Shown in pieces: positions 38,262-46,311 of a DNA stretch of 64,000 nucleotides. Every line of letters starts with the position of its first letter. The first letter of the stretch is position 1. Below the pieces are notes generated by a model, which made no database searches, was not told where the DNA came from, and saw nothing but the letters and a program-made list of their open reading frames with translations. Source of the DNA: Glycocaulis sp. (GTDB lineage Bacteria > Pseudomonadota > Alphaproteobacteria > Caulobacterales > Maricaulaceae); assembly GCA_022565665.1 (NCBI GenBank), contig JAIUMI010000009.1:45284-109283 (forward strand), written 5' to 3'. A program made the translations under genes and the position numbers.

Positions 38262-38930
38262 ATGAACACCATCCCGATCCGCGCTGGCCTTGTCACCTTG
38301 ATGGCGCTCGCCCTCATGGCCTGCGCCATTGAGCGTGAACATGTGCTGGCGCCTGACACGCACGGCCTGGTGGTGGATGCGGATACGCTTGCGCCGGTAC
38401 AGGGTGCGCAGGTGCGTTTCGAGGCGCTGACCGGAAGCCTTGCGTCCATGACGGACGAAGAGGGCCGGTTTTCCCTGGAGGGGCGTACCGAAATGCGCCG
38501 CGTCATGCCTGTTGTCGGCGGCGTCTACCGGGACTCCTCGCGCGTACATGCCAGCGCCAGCGGATACGAGTCGGGCTATTCCAGCGCGGCCTTCATCAAC
38601 GGGCTGGGTCCGGCGCAGGCCGAGTTTCCGGTAATTGTTGTTCTGTTCCCGCAAGGCATCGTCGAGCCTGATCTGGCGCGCCTGATGGCAGACTGCCTTG
38701 AGACGCCTGAGCAGCGCCACGCTGTCCATGTCGCGGCCCGTCTCGCTGAACTGGACCGGGAAACTTTGCCCGGCTGGCTGGACGCAGATGCGGTACTCGG
38801 GCTGGAAGAGCATATCAGCCTCGTCCTGCAGCCCAGCCTGCTGCTGGGGTGTGAGCAGACACAGGCCGCGCACGAAACGCTGCAGGGCCATCTTTCGGCC
38901 TTTCGCGCCGCAGCGGCTGTCAGGGAGTAA
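38262..38930 (+). CDS. Lipoprotein with carboxypeptidase-regulatory-like domain
   Basis: A 222-residue lipoprotein: MNTIPIRAGLVTLMALALMA then Cys, giving a mature outer- or inner-membrane-anchored protein. The next part, GLVVDADTLAPVQGAQVRFE followed by MTDEEGRFSLEG, matches the Ig-like carboxypeptidase regulatory fold. The C-terminal half is helical, with no known motif. AGGAGG at 38250 precedes the ATG, so I prefer 38262 over an upstream in-frame start. alkB follows three to six bases after the stop. Confidence 0.8.
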   Translation: MNTIPIRAGLVTLMALALMACAIEREHVLAPDTHGLVVDADTLAPVQGAQVRFEALTGSLASMTDEEGRFSLEGRTEMRRVMPVVGGVYRDSSRVHASASGYESGYSSAAFINGLGPAQAEFPVIVVLFPQGIVEPDLARLMADCLETPEQRHAVHVAARLAELDRETLPGWLDADAVLGLEEHISLVLQPSLLLGCEQTQAAHETLQGHLSAFRAAAAVRE

Positions 38931-38936
38931 GCCGTG

Positions 38937-39575
38937 ATGGAAGCAGGCCGGGTCACCGGGCCGGACGGGTTTGTCCTGCTGCCGGGGTATTTCGACCGGG
39001 CTGCGCAGGAGAGCCTTCTGGCTGAAGTGCTGGCCGCCATCGAAGCCGCACCGCTCTATCAGCCGGTCATGCCGCGCACCGGCCAGCCCCTGAGCGTGAA
39101 GATGACCAATATGGGGTCGCTGGGCTGGATCTCGGACCGGAAGGGCTATCGCTACGAGCCCATACATCCTGTCACCGGCAAGCCGTGGCCTGCCATGCCC
39201 AAGGCACTCACTGATCTGTGGGATGCGTTCGGCCACTGGCCGGACCGGCCTGAAGCCTGCCTGGTCAATTATTACGGACCGGAGGCGCGCATGGGGCTGC
39301 ATATAGATGCCGACGAGGACATTCTCGACGCGCCGGTCATCTCGGTCAGCCTGGGTGACAGGGCGCGCTTCCGGCTTGGCGGCCCTGAACGCTCCAGCCC
39401 GACGCGTTCCATGGTGCTGTCATCAGGCGATGTGGTTGTGTTGGGCGGGGCGTCTCGCCGCTTCTATCACGGGGTCGACCGGATCTATCCCGGCACTTCG
39501 ACGCTTCTGCCGGAGCATCTGCACCCCGGGCGGATAAACCTGACCCTGCGCCGGGTGAGGGCGGTCGCGCAATAA
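38937..39575 (+). CDS. alkB: AlkB-family Fe(II)/2-oxoglutarate DNA dealkylase
   Basis: Directly reverses N-alkyl damage such as 1-methyladenine and 3-methylcytosine. The 212-residue product has NYYGPEARMGLHIDADE (HxD iron ligands), the distal His in RRFYHGVDRI, and RINLTLRRVR with the 2-oxoglutarate-binding Arg. AGGGAG lies nine bases before the ATG; a GTG one codon upstream is an alternative start. It is probably co-transcribed with the preceding lipoprotein gene. No ada-type operator is evident. Confidence 0.92.
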   Translation: MEAGRVTGPDGFVLLPGYFDRAAQESLLAEVLAAIEAAPLYQPVMPRTGQPLSVKMTNMGSLGWISDRKGYRYEPIHPVTGKPWPAMPKALTDLWDAFGHWPDRPEACLVNYYGPEARMGLHIDADEDILDAPVISVSLGDRARFRLGGPERSSPTRSMVLSSGDVVVLGGASRRFYHGVDRIYPGTSTLLPEHLHPGRINLTLRRVRAVAQ

Positions 39576-39681
39576 AGTTTGCGGAACCCATTTTGTTCAT
39601 CTTGCGTATAGCGAAGGTCTGCTTCAATTGCGGATAACGGCGGCACGAGGGCTCGCCGTACCGATTTGGATGGAGGCTCCC

Positions 39682-40035
39682 ATGCGGAAGCTGATGATTA
39701 TCTCTCTGGCCGCCCCGGCCCTGCTGGTTGCGGGTTGTGCGGCCAATAATACGATGACCCATGCGGCAGGCGGTGCGGCAGCAGGTGCCCTGGCCGGCGC
39801 GGTGATCGGAAACAATACCGGCAGCGGTGATGCCCGTCAGGGCGCCATCATTGGGGCGGTTGTCGGTGGCGCGGTGGGCGCCTATGCGGGTTGCCGTGAA
39901 GACGGGGGCTGCCGCTGGAACCAGTCCAACCCGAACCATTCCCAGCTTTACTATGATCAGCACGCGCGCCGGTATTACTATATCGACCAGCGTACCGGTC
40001 AGACCTTCTGGCAGGACGGCCAGTTCCGCGGTTAA
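39682..40035 (+). CDS. Glycine-zipper lipoprotein, copy 1
   Basis: A 117-residue lipoprotein (signal ending LLVAGC). The middle is a glycine-zipper segment: AAGGAAAGALAGAVIGNNTG then GDARQGAIIGAVVGGAVGAYAG, of the kind that packs in outer-membrane or lysozyme-resistance proteins. The C-terminus, HSQLYYDQHARRYYYIDQRT, is Tyr-rich. TGGAGG precedes the ATG. It is a close paralogue of the next gene, sharing zipper, Cys pair and the QLYYDQH motif. Followed by an intrinsic terminator. Confidence 0.85.
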   Translation: MRKLMIISLAAPALLVAGCAANNTMTHAAGGAAAGALAGAVIGNNTGSGDARQGAIIGAVVGGAVGAYAGCREDGGCRWNQSNPNHSQLYYDQHARRYYYIDQRTGQTFWQDGQFRG

Positions 40036-40070
40036 GCGGTCCATCTCCCCTTTGGATCAGCCAACTGCAG

Positions 40071-40100
40071 GCCCCGGCGGTTTACCCGCCGGGGCTTTTT
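40071..40100 (+). terminator. Intrinsic terminator after glycine-zipper gene 1
   Basis: Perfect 10-bp GC-rich stem (40071-40080 with 40086-40095), five-base loop, then TTTTT. Confidence 0.9.
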
Positions 40101-40185
40101 CATGGAGTTAGCGGGAACACAAATCGGACATGAGTTGTAGATAGGGTGTGATACCCTCAACGCTTCGACATGAAGGAGCTCTCCC

Positions 40186-40554
40186 ATGATCCGCAAGTTT
40201 GCCATTATCGCCGTGACCGTGCCCTTCCTGGCTGCGGCCTGTGCCACCACGCCGGCCGCACGCGGCGGCGCGACCGGTGCTGCTGTGGGCGCTGTTGGTG
40301 GTGCCGTGATCGGCAACCAGGTCGGCAGCGGCCATCCGCGCACAGGTGCGGCCATTGGCGCGGTGGGCGGTGCGATTGCCGGTGCGGCCATTGCCTGCCA
40401 GCAGCAGGGCGGCTGCCAGCACAACCCGAACAATCCGCGCCACTCCCAGCTCTATTACGACCAGCACAATGACCGCTACTGGTATGAAGACCACCAGACC
40501 GGCAACACCTACTGGCAGAATGGCGAGCCGCGCACGCGCGCGCCGCGCCGCTAG
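40186..40554 (+). CDS. Glycine-zipper lipoprotein, copy 2
   Basis: A 122-residue lipoprotein (signal ending LAAAC) with the zipper ATGAAVGAVGGAVIGNQVGS and GAAIGAVGGAIAGAAIA, a QQQGGC motif and the Tyr-rich NPRHSQLYYDQHNDRYWYED. It is a tandem duplicate of the preceding gene; the terminator between them indicates separate transcription. AAGGAG precedes the ATG. A hairpin without T-run (40566-40603) follows the stop. Function unknown; envelope integrity is the usual guess for such proteins. Confidence 0.85.
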   Translation: MIRKFAIIAVTVPFLAAACATTPAARGGATGAAVGAVGGAVIGNQVGSGHPRTGAAIGAVGGAIAGAAIACQQQGGCQHNPNNPRHSQLYYDQHNDRYWYEDHQTGNTYWQNGEPRTRAPRR

Positions 40555-40661
40555 CCAGAACGCTCCTGACCGGGGCCTCACAGAGGTTTAATGTCCCGGT
40601 CAGCGTGCCGTAATCCGCGGACTGTCAGGCAAGCTCCCTCAAGAAAACGGGGGAGTTTGTC

Positions 40662-41573
40662 ATGCTGGCCTGGATGAGCGCTGTGCTGTTGGCTACCAGC
40701 ACACAAGCACTGGATGCCACTTTCGAGAACGATCTGGTTTTTGTCACGCTCCGGACAGCCGACGGTACGGTGGTTCGGGTTTATACCGATACCGGCGGCG
40801 GGATGTTCCTCTATGCGGATTCCGCTGAGCGCGCAGGGCTGCTGGCGCCCGGTGAGGAGGCCGTTTCCTACGCCCGTGCCGCGCCCGGTCATCTGACCTC
40901 GGTGTTGGGAGCGGACACCCGTATTGGCGCCATGCCCCGGCAGGACCCTCCCGGCTGTGATGGCGCTGTGGGCCTGTCGCTGGGCGAGGCAGACGGCATG
41001 TTTGGCGGACGCTGGTTTGCCGGGCGTGCCTGGCACTTCGACTATGAGGCAGAGACACTTCACATCGTGCCGGGCGGCAATGTCCCGGAAACGGGCGGCT
41101 GGACCGGCTTCGGTCTGCATTTTCGCGAGGACCCGGACGTGCCGGAACACGAACGGCCACACTTCCCGCGCGTCAGCGTTGAGATTGGCGGGGAGACGGT
41201 AGAACTCCTGTTCGATACCGGGGCGCAGGGCTGTCATGTGCTGCCCGGTGAAGACGGCCCGCCGCTCTGGCGCGCGACCAGCTTCATTTCGGCCAGCCTC
41301 GCCGCACGCTGGCGGGCCAGCCATCCCGATTGGCGCTATCTGGAGGGCGGCGATGGGCTTTTCCAGCCCACCGACATGATCGAGGCAGAAAACGTACGCC
41401 TTGCTGGCAAGGATCTGGGCCCGGTCTGGTTTGTCATCCGCCCCGACGAGAATTTCTCCGAATTCATGTCGCAATGGATGGATGAGCCGGTGGTGGGCGC
41501 GCTGGGCGGTAACGCGCTGTCGGGGCGTGAGGTGATCCTTGATTATCCCGCCCGGCGCGGGGCGATCCGCTAG
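40662..41573 (+). CDS. Retropepsin-like aspartic protease with two DTG lobes
   Basis: A 303-residue protein with a short N-terminal hydrophobic segment that could be a signal peptide. Two copies of the aspartic protease active-site motif occur: VRVYTDTGGGMFLYADSA near residue 43 and VELLFDTGAQGCHVL near residue 187, each preceded by a beta-strand pair. C-terminal VVGALGGNALSGREVILDY matches the end of bacterial retropepsin-like domains. Most bacterial members have one lobe and dimerise, so this may be a single-chain, pepsin-like arrangement. GGGGGAG precedes the ATG and may be masked by pairing with CTCCC at 40630. Confidence 0.75.
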   Translation: MLAWMSAVLLATSTQALDATFENDLVFVTLRTADGTVVRVYTDTGGGMFLYADSAERAGLLAPGEEAVSYARAAPGHLTSVLGADTRIGAMPRQDPPGCDGAVGLSLGEADGMFGGRWFAGRAWHFDYEAETLHIVPGGNVPETGGWTGFGLHFREDPDVPEHERPHFPRVSVEIGGETVELLFDTGAQGCHVLPGEDGPPLWRATSFISASLAARWRASHPDWRYLEGGDGLFQPTDMIEAENVRLAGKDLGPVWFVIRPDENFSEFMSQWMDEPVVGALGGNALSGREVILDYPARRGAIR

Positions 41574-41575
41574 CG

Positions 41576-42241
41576 TCAGGCTTCCACGTCCAGCCCGCTT
41601 CCGGGCTGTGCCGTGCCGCCATTGGCTTTCGGCTGAGCCTGGGCATCGCCCTGGCCTGCGCCCTCTGCCGGACCTGCGGACACGACGACCATCGCCGCGC
41701 GCAGGATGCGCTCCCCGATCACATAGCCGGGCTGCATGACATGGGCGATGCGGCCCTTGGGCTGTTCATGCGGGATCTGGGCGGCGGCCTGATGCCGGTT
41801 CGGATCGAGCGGCTCGCCGGGTTCTGGCGCGATGCGCTTTACCCCGTGGCGCTCCATGGTGGAGAGCAGGCGCCGCTCGGTCATCTCCACGCCTTCCAGA
41901 AGCGGCTTAACCCCGTCTGGCAGGCTGGCGCGCGCCTCGTCGCTGAGAGATTCCAGCGCGCGGGCGAGATTGTCGGCGACATCCAGCATGTCGCGCGCAA
42001 AGCCGGTGACGGCGTATTCGCGGGTTTCCTTCACTTCGCGCGCGGCGCGCTTGCGGGTATTGTCCGCATCCGCCACGGCGCGCAGAAGCCGGTCCCTGAG
42101 ATCATCAATCTGGGCCTGCAGGGCCTCCGGGCCGGTTTCGCCGGCTGACGGATCTGCAGCCTCCAGCCCTTCCTCTTCATCGGGACCGATAGCGTTCTCG
42201 ATATCGGTCTGATCTTCCGGGGCGGGTTTCTCGTCACTCAT
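41576..42241 (-). CDS. grpE: Nucleotide exchange factor GrpE
   Basis: Releases ADP from DnaK. The 221-residue protein has an acidic N-terminus, a coiled-coil (QAQIDDLRDRLLRAVADADN), the family motif RKRAAREVKETREYAVTGFA, and the beta-domain HQAAAQIPHEQPKGRIAHVM, GYVIGERILRAAMVVVS. The C-terminal tail is rich in Ala, Gly and Gln. It lies 45 bases downstream of hrcA on the same strand, the usual order. Confidence 0.95.
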   Translation of the reverse strand: MSDEKPAPEDQTDIENAIGPDEEEGLEAADPSAGETGPEALQAQIDDLRDRLLRAVADADNTRKRAAREVKETREYAVTGFARDMLDVADNLARALESLSDEARASLPDGVKPLLEGVEMTERRLLSTMERHGVKRIAPEPGEPLDPNRHQAAAQIPHEQPKGRIAHVMQPGYVIGERILRAAMVVVSAGPAEGAGQGDAQAQPKANGGTAQPGSGLDVEA

Positions 42242-42286
42242 GAGGCAGTCCTGATGCTTTGTAGGTGAGGGGCATGAATAGGGGTA

Positions 42287-43357
42287 TCAGCGGCGCGCGT
42301 CGAGCAGGCGGCCCACCACGCGGGCGGTATAATCAACCAGCGGTATGACGCGCGCATAGTTCAGCCGGGTCGGCCCGATCACGCCGAGCGCGCCGAGTAT
42401 CTTCTTCTCGCTATTGCGGTATGGCGCCACGATCACGCTGGAACCCGATAGCGAAAAGAGGGGATTTTCCGAGCCGATGAAGAGGCGCACACCCTGAGCT
42501 GACTGGGCTTCATCCAGCAGCGAGAGCAGGTCTTCCTTGCGCTCGATATCCTCAAAGAGGAGCCGGATTCGCTCAAGATCCTCTGCCGCATCCACCGATT
42601 CCAGCAGGCGCGCCTGTCCGCGCACGATCAGGGAGCGGTTCTCCGCCCCGCTCCAGTCTGCCAGCCCGCTTTCGACAAGAGAGGCCGCTGCCTCGTCCAG
42701 CTGGGCGCGCTTTTCGGCAATCTCGGCGGCGATCTCGCTGAGCGCCTGGCTGAGCGTGCGCCCGCGCAGGCGCGCAGACAGGTAATTGCCCGCCTCCACC
42801 AGTGCTGCGGGCGGCAGGCCGTCCGGCGCTGTCATCAGCCGGTTTTCCACCCGCCCGTCCTCGGAGACGAGGACGGCCAGCACCTCGACAGGAGAGATCG
42901 GCACGAACTCCACATGGCGCAGGGCCATATCGCTCTTCTGGGAGGCGACAAGCCCCGCACCGCCGGCGAGGCCCGACAGCATGGAGGAGGCTTCGGCCAG
43001 CACGTCTTCGGGCCGCTTCCCGGCTGAAGCCACGCGTGCATCGATATCGCGCCGGTCGTCCTCGGACACTTCGCCGATCTGCAACAACCCGTCGACGAAG
43101 AGGCGCAGGCCCGCATGGGTGGGCAGACGCCCTGCCGAGGTGTGCGGCGCGGTCAGAAGACCGGCGGTTGCGAGGTCTGCCATCGTGTTGCGGATGGAGG
43201 CCGGGGACAGGCCCAGCGTGGATCGCTTGGAGAGCGTGCGAGAACCCACCGGCTCGCCGGAATCCAGATACGCCTCGACCAGCTCGCGGAAAATATCGCG
43301 CGAGCGGGCATCAAGTTCGGCCAGTGAAGGCGACAGGCGGGGCTGGTCACTCATCAT
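42287..43357 (-). CDS. hrcA: Heat-inducible transcription repressor HrcA
   Basis: Represses chaperone genes by binding CIRCE operators. The 356-residue protein has the N-terminal winged helix ([40 protein letters not shown]), then the GAF-like domain, and the ending [20 protein letters not shown]. Length is normal. No CIRCE sequence (TTAGCACTC-N9-GAGTGCTAA) is seen upstream of this gene or of dnaK, so its targets, probably groESL, lie outside the window. Divergent from rph. Confidence 0.95.
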   Translation of the reverse strand: MMSDQPRLSPSLAELDARSRDIFRELVEAYLDSGEPVGSRTLSKRSTLGLSPASIRNTMADLATAGLLTAPHTSAGRLPTHAGLRLFVDGLLQIGEVSEDDRRDIDARVASAGKRPEDVLAEASSMLSGLAGGAGLVASQKSDMALRHVEFVPISPVEVLAVLVSEDGRVENRLMTAPDGLPPAALVEAGNYLSARLRGRTLSQALSEIAAEIAEKRAQLDEAAASLVESGLADWSGAENRSLIVRGQARLLESVDAAEDLERIRLLFEDIERKEDLLSLLDEAQSAQGVRLFIGSENPLFSLSGSSVIVAPYRNSEKKILGALGVIGPTRLNYARVIPLVDYTARVVGRLLDARR

Positions 43358-43465
43358 CCCATCAGGTAGGCCATGCGGGCCTTGCCTGCAATCCTTGCCG
43401 GTCCGGCCTTGTTCTTTACCGGCATATCGCCATACTCAATCCTCGAAACGCTGGGAGCCCGCCTG

Positions 43466-44188
43466 ATGCGTCCTGATAACCGCCCTGCCGATGCGCTGCG
43501 TAGAGTAAGCTTTGAAATGGGCGCTGCGCCCTATGCGGAGGGGTCGTGCCTGGCCGTGTTTGGCCATACCCGTGTCTTGTGTTCGGCGACGGTGGAAGAC
43601 TCCACCCCGCCCTGGCTGCGCGGACGCGGGCAGGGCTGGGTGACGGCGGAATACGCGATGCTGCCTCGCGCGACGCACCAGCGCACCCGCCGTGAGGTGA
43701 CCAGCGGCAAGCCGTCTGGCCGCACACAGGAAATCCAGCGCCTGATCGGACGCTCTCTAAGGGCCGTGACGGATCTCAAGGCGCTTGGCGAACGCCAGGT
43801 CATTCTTGATTGCGACGTGCTGCAGGCCGATGGCGGTACCCGTACCGCCGCCATTACCGGCGCGTGGATCGCGCTTTATGCGGCCTGCCAGTATCTGGGC
43901 CAAGAGGGCGGGCTGGCCGCGAATCCGGTCACCGGGCAGGTGGCGGCGGTGTCTTCGGGACTGGTCAAGGGCGAGGCCCGGCTTGATCTGGAGTATGAGG
44001 AAGACAGCGCGGCTGACGCCGATGCCAACTTCGTCCTCACCGCCTCTGGCGGCGTGGTCGAGGTGCAGGCGACCGCCGAAACCGATCCGATGAAACCGGA
44101 AGAGTTCGACGCTCTCTTTGCGCTCGCGCGCAAGGGGATTGGCGAGCTTGCAGCCCTCCAGCGGGAGGCGCTGGGGCTTAAGGACTGA
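43466..44188 (+). CDS. rph: Ribonuclease PH
   Basis: Phosphorolytic 3'-exoribonuclease that trims tRNA 3' ends. The 240-residue product starts [20 protein letters not shown], with [40 protein letters not shown], and [17 protein letters not shown]. The C-terminal region [17 protein letters not shown] holds the catalytic acidic residues. The ATG at 43466 fits the family; the upstream in-frame extension does not. Divergent from hrcA, the common arrangement. Confidence 0.95.
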   Translation: MRPDNRPADALRRVSFEMGAAPYAEGSCLAVFGHTRVLCSATVEDSTPPWLRGRGQGWVTAEYAMLPRATHQRTRREVTSGKPSGRTQEIQRLIGRSLRAVTDLKALGERQVILDCDVLQADGGTRTAAITGAWIALYAACQYLGQEGGLAANPVTGQVAAVSSGLVKGEARLDLEYEEDSAADADANFVLTASGGVVEVQATAETDPMKPEEFDALFALARKGIGELAALQREALGLKD

Positions 44189-44208
44189 CCATAAAAACGG
44201 GAGGAGAC

Positions 44209-45399
44209 ATGACCGGCAGGCCGAATGATGTGCGCGCCCGCGTGCCGCGCCACAAGGATAATGATCACACGCATGAAGCTGCCAAAGAGCGGCGGGATTT
44301 TCTGGCCGAGCGGGCAGGCGTGACGCTCGATCATGTTGGTGCCTTCTCCTTCGATCCCGGCGTCACGGCGGGCAATATCGAGAATTTCATCGGTGTCGCG
44401 CAGGTGCCGATAGGCCTCGCCGGTCCGCTGCGGATCAATGGCGAGCATGTGAATGAAGACGTCTATGTGCCGCTGGCCACGACCGAGGGCACGCTGGTCG
44501 CCAGCTATAACCGGGGTATGCGCATCCTTACCGAGGCTGGCGGGGTAAAGACCACCATCCATGAGCGCTTCATGCAGCGCGCGCCGGTTTTCCATTTCGA
44601 TGACGCCGGAGGGGCGCGGGACTTTGCCGGCTGGGTCGATGCAAATCTGGGCGGTATCCGGGAAGCGGCCGAGGCCACCTCATCAGTGGCAAAACTCTCC
44701 CATATCGAGCGCTATTCGGTGGGGCCGATGCTCCACTTACGCTTCAACTATGAGACGGGTGACGCGGCGGGCCAGAATATGTGCGGCAAGGCGACCTTGG
44801 CCGCATGTGAGTGGATTGCCGCCAACCACCCCGGCGGCGCGCGCTACACGCTCTCCGGTGCGATGGACACTGACAAGAAGCACTCCCAGCTCAACGTGCT
44901 GCATTCACGTGGCGCGCGGGTGATCGCCGAGGCCCGCATCCCGAGCGCGCTGCTGAAGGAACGGGCCGGGGTTGATGCCGCCACGCTCTTCCGCGCGCGC
45001 CTCAACTCGTTTGCCGGATCGGTGATGGCGGGCAGCGCCAATAACGGCATGCATGCGGCCAATGGGCTGGCCGCGCTCTTCATCGCCTGCGGGCAGGACG
45101 CGGCCAATATCGCCGAGTCCCATACCGCGATGACCTTTGTGCGGCTGGAGGATGAGGGGGAGACCTATTACTGGTCGATCACCCTGCCTGCCCTGATTGT
45201 GGCGACGTTTGGCGGGGGTACCCAGCTTCCGACGCAGGGCGAGTGCCTCGATATCCTCGGCTGCCGGGGCAAGGGCAAGGTGGGCCGCTTCATCGAAATC
45301 TGCGCGGCGACCGTGCTGGCGGGAGAGATATCGCTGGCGAGCGCGGTCGTGGCGGGGGACTGGGTGGAGAGCCACGACCGGCTCGGCCGCAATCGCTGA
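44209..45399 (+). CDS. Class I-type HMG-CoA reductase
   Basis: Interconverts HMG-CoA and mevalonate. The 396-residue soluble protein has ENFIGVAQVPIGLAGPL, PLATTEGTLVASYNRGM (catalytic Glu), SGAMDTDKKHSQLN (Lys), ACGQDAANIAESH (Asp), FGGGTQLPTQGECLDILG, and the terminal VESHDRLGRN (His). The order and spacing follow the eukaryotic/archaeal class I enzymes without their membrane domain. GGGAGGAGAC precedes the ATG. Alphaproteobacteria mostly make isoprenoids by the MEP route, and no other mevalonate gene is in the window. Starts 20 bases after rph. Confidence 0.9.
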   Translation: MTGRPNDVRARVPRHKDNDHTHEAAKERRDFLAERAGVTLDHVGAFSFDPGVTAGNIENFIGVAQVPIGLAGPLRINGEHVNEDVYVPLATTEGTLVASYNRGMRILTEAGGVKTTIHERFMQRAPVFHFDDAGGARDFAGWVDANLGGIREAAEATSSVAKLSHIERYSVGPMLHLRFNYETGDAAGQNMCGKATLAACEWIAANHPGGARYTLSGAMDTDKKHSQLNVLHSRGARVIAEARIPSALLKERAGVDAATLFRARLNSFAGSVMAGSANNGMHAANGLAALFIACGQDAANIAESHTAMTFVRLEDEGETYYWSITLPALIVATFGGGTQLPTQGECLDILGCRGKGKVGRFIEICAATVLAGEISLASAVVAGDWVESHDRLGRNR

Positions 45400-45421
45400 C
45401 CTTGAGGGAGAGGTCAGCGGA

Positions 45422-45739
45422 TCAGTGAAACAGCTCCAGCTGGCGCGCTTCGCTATTGAACGGCGCGATTGTCACCGGGCCTGTCTTCAGCCTGCGGGTT
45501 TTCAGTGCCGGGCGGCTGACCGGCAGGGTGTCCGGCGTTTCCACAAGCTCCAGATGCAGCGCGGCGGCCTTGGTACGGATCGCACCTTCGGGCCGGCCGA
45601 GAATGAGCGAGATGCGTTTTAGCGGCACGCCGCGCTGGGCCAGCGCGCGCAGCTCACGCTCATCCTCATAGCGCCAGCGCTTGCCCGCATTGCGGGCATA
45701 ACCACCGCCGGAAGCCTTGATCTTGGATGCATAGGACAT
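45422..45739 (-). CDS. Small LexA-box protein with putative DNA-binding domain and clamp motif
   Basis: A 105-residue basic protein. Residues about 20-62 (KRWRYEDERELRALAQRGVP, LKRISLILGRPEGAIRTKAA) look like a Myb/SANT-type or homeodomain-like helix-turn-helix. The middle is Arg/Lys-rich and probably flexible (SRPALKTRRLKTGP). The C-terminus is ARQLELFH, where QLELF closely matches the sliding-clamp-binding pentapeptide QL(S/D)LF. AGGAG lies eight bases before the ATG. The promoter carries a LexA box over its -10 element. Together these suggest an SOS-induced protein acting on the replisome; family unrecognised, function inferred. Confidence 0.75.
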   Translation of the reverse strand: MSYASKIKASGGGYARNAGKRWRYEDERELRALAQRGVPLKRISLILGRPEGAIRTKAAALHLELVETPDTLPVSRPALKTRRLKTGPVTIAPFNSEARQLELFH

Positions 45740-45762
45740 GGCAATGCTCCTGCTCTGACTAA

Positions 45763-45792
45763 GAACATAAGCGGAACATTAACCAAAGTCAA
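45763..45792 (-). promoter_or_regulatory. SOS promoter: LexA box over the -10
   Basis: On the minus strand TTGACT (45787-45792) and TATGTT (45764-45769) are 17 bases apart. The LexA box GTTC-CGCTTAT-GTTC spans 45763-45777 and covers the -10. The expected start of transcription is about 20 bases before the ATG of the small gene, leaving room for its ribosome-binding site only. Confidence 0.8.
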
Positions 45793-45797
45793 GGGAT

Positions 45798-45806
45798 TGT
45801 GGATAA
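45798..45806 (-). promoter_or_regulatory. Perfect DnaA box TTATCCACA upstream of the SOS promoter
   Basis: Reads TGTGGATAA on the plus strand, an exact consensus match, five bases upstream of the -35 element of the small SOS-type gene. This is a position where a DnaA activator could contact RNA polymerase. Function inferred. Confidence 0.5.
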
Positions 45807-45810
45807 AATC

Positions 45811-46275
45811 TTACCAGCTGCCGGTATTTTCCATGCTGGCCCAGGGCTCTTTCGCAGGCAGGCGGTCCCCCTCCTGCAAGAGTTCGAAGGAGATATTGTC
45901 GGGCGAGCGCACGAAGGCCATGTGGCCGTCGCGCGGAGGGCGGTTGATCGTATAGCCCATATCCATCAGGTGCTGGCAGAGCGCGTAGACATCCTTCACC
46001 CGGAAGGCCAAGTGCCCGAAATTGCGCCCGCCGGTATAGGTTTCCGGATCCCAGTTCCAGGTGAGCTCGATGCAGGGCAGGCCTGCGGGCAGGGAGCCGG
46101 TTTCCGGCACGCCGCCCGCCGCTGCGATATCGTCCGGCGAGGCAAGAAAGATCAGGGTGAAACGGCCCTTCTCGTTCTCCATGCGGCGGACTTCCTTCAG
46201 ACCCAGCCCTTCGCAATAGAAGCGCAAGGACGCCTCGATATCGCTGATGCGCACCATGGTGTGGAGATATCGCAT
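45811..46275 (-). CDS. gloA: Lactoylglutathione lyase (glyoxalase I)
   Basis: Detoxifies methylglyoxal with glutathione. The 154-residue protein has the vicinal-oxygen-chelate fold with metal ligands in YLHTMVRISD (His), CIELTWNWD (Glu), NFGHLAFRV (His) and ISFELLQEG (Glu), and a glutathione-binding TYTGGRNFGH region. Length and the absence of the eukaryotic insert suggest a nickel-type bacterial enzyme. Lies just upstream, on the same strand, of the SOS-type gene, 71 bases away. Confidence 0.94.
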   Translation of the reverse strand: MRYLHTMVRISDIEASLRFYCEGLGLKEVRRMENEKGRFTLIFLASPDDIAAAGGVPETGSLPAGLPCIELTWNWDPETYTGGRNFGHLAFRVKDVYALCQHLMDMGYTINRPPRDGHMAFVRSPDNISFELLQEGDRLPAKEPWASMENTGSW

Positions 46276-46311
46276 TTGTCTGATCCTCTTAACCGCTGTC
46301 CTGGGGACTAG

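Noticed and set aside
39584-39598. GAAC-N7-GTTC element near the end of alkB
   Set aside because: The half-sites are inverted, not the direct repeat required for the alphaproteobacterial LexA box.
40566-40603. Hairpin CTGACCGGG/CCCGGTCAG after the second glycine-zipper gene as a terminator
   Set aside because: No T-run follows; kept only as a note.
45395-45418. Hairpin GCTGACC/GGTCAGC between the HMG-CoA reductase and SOS-type genes as a bidirectional terminator
   Set aside because: There is no T-run on either side, so termination cannot be claimed.
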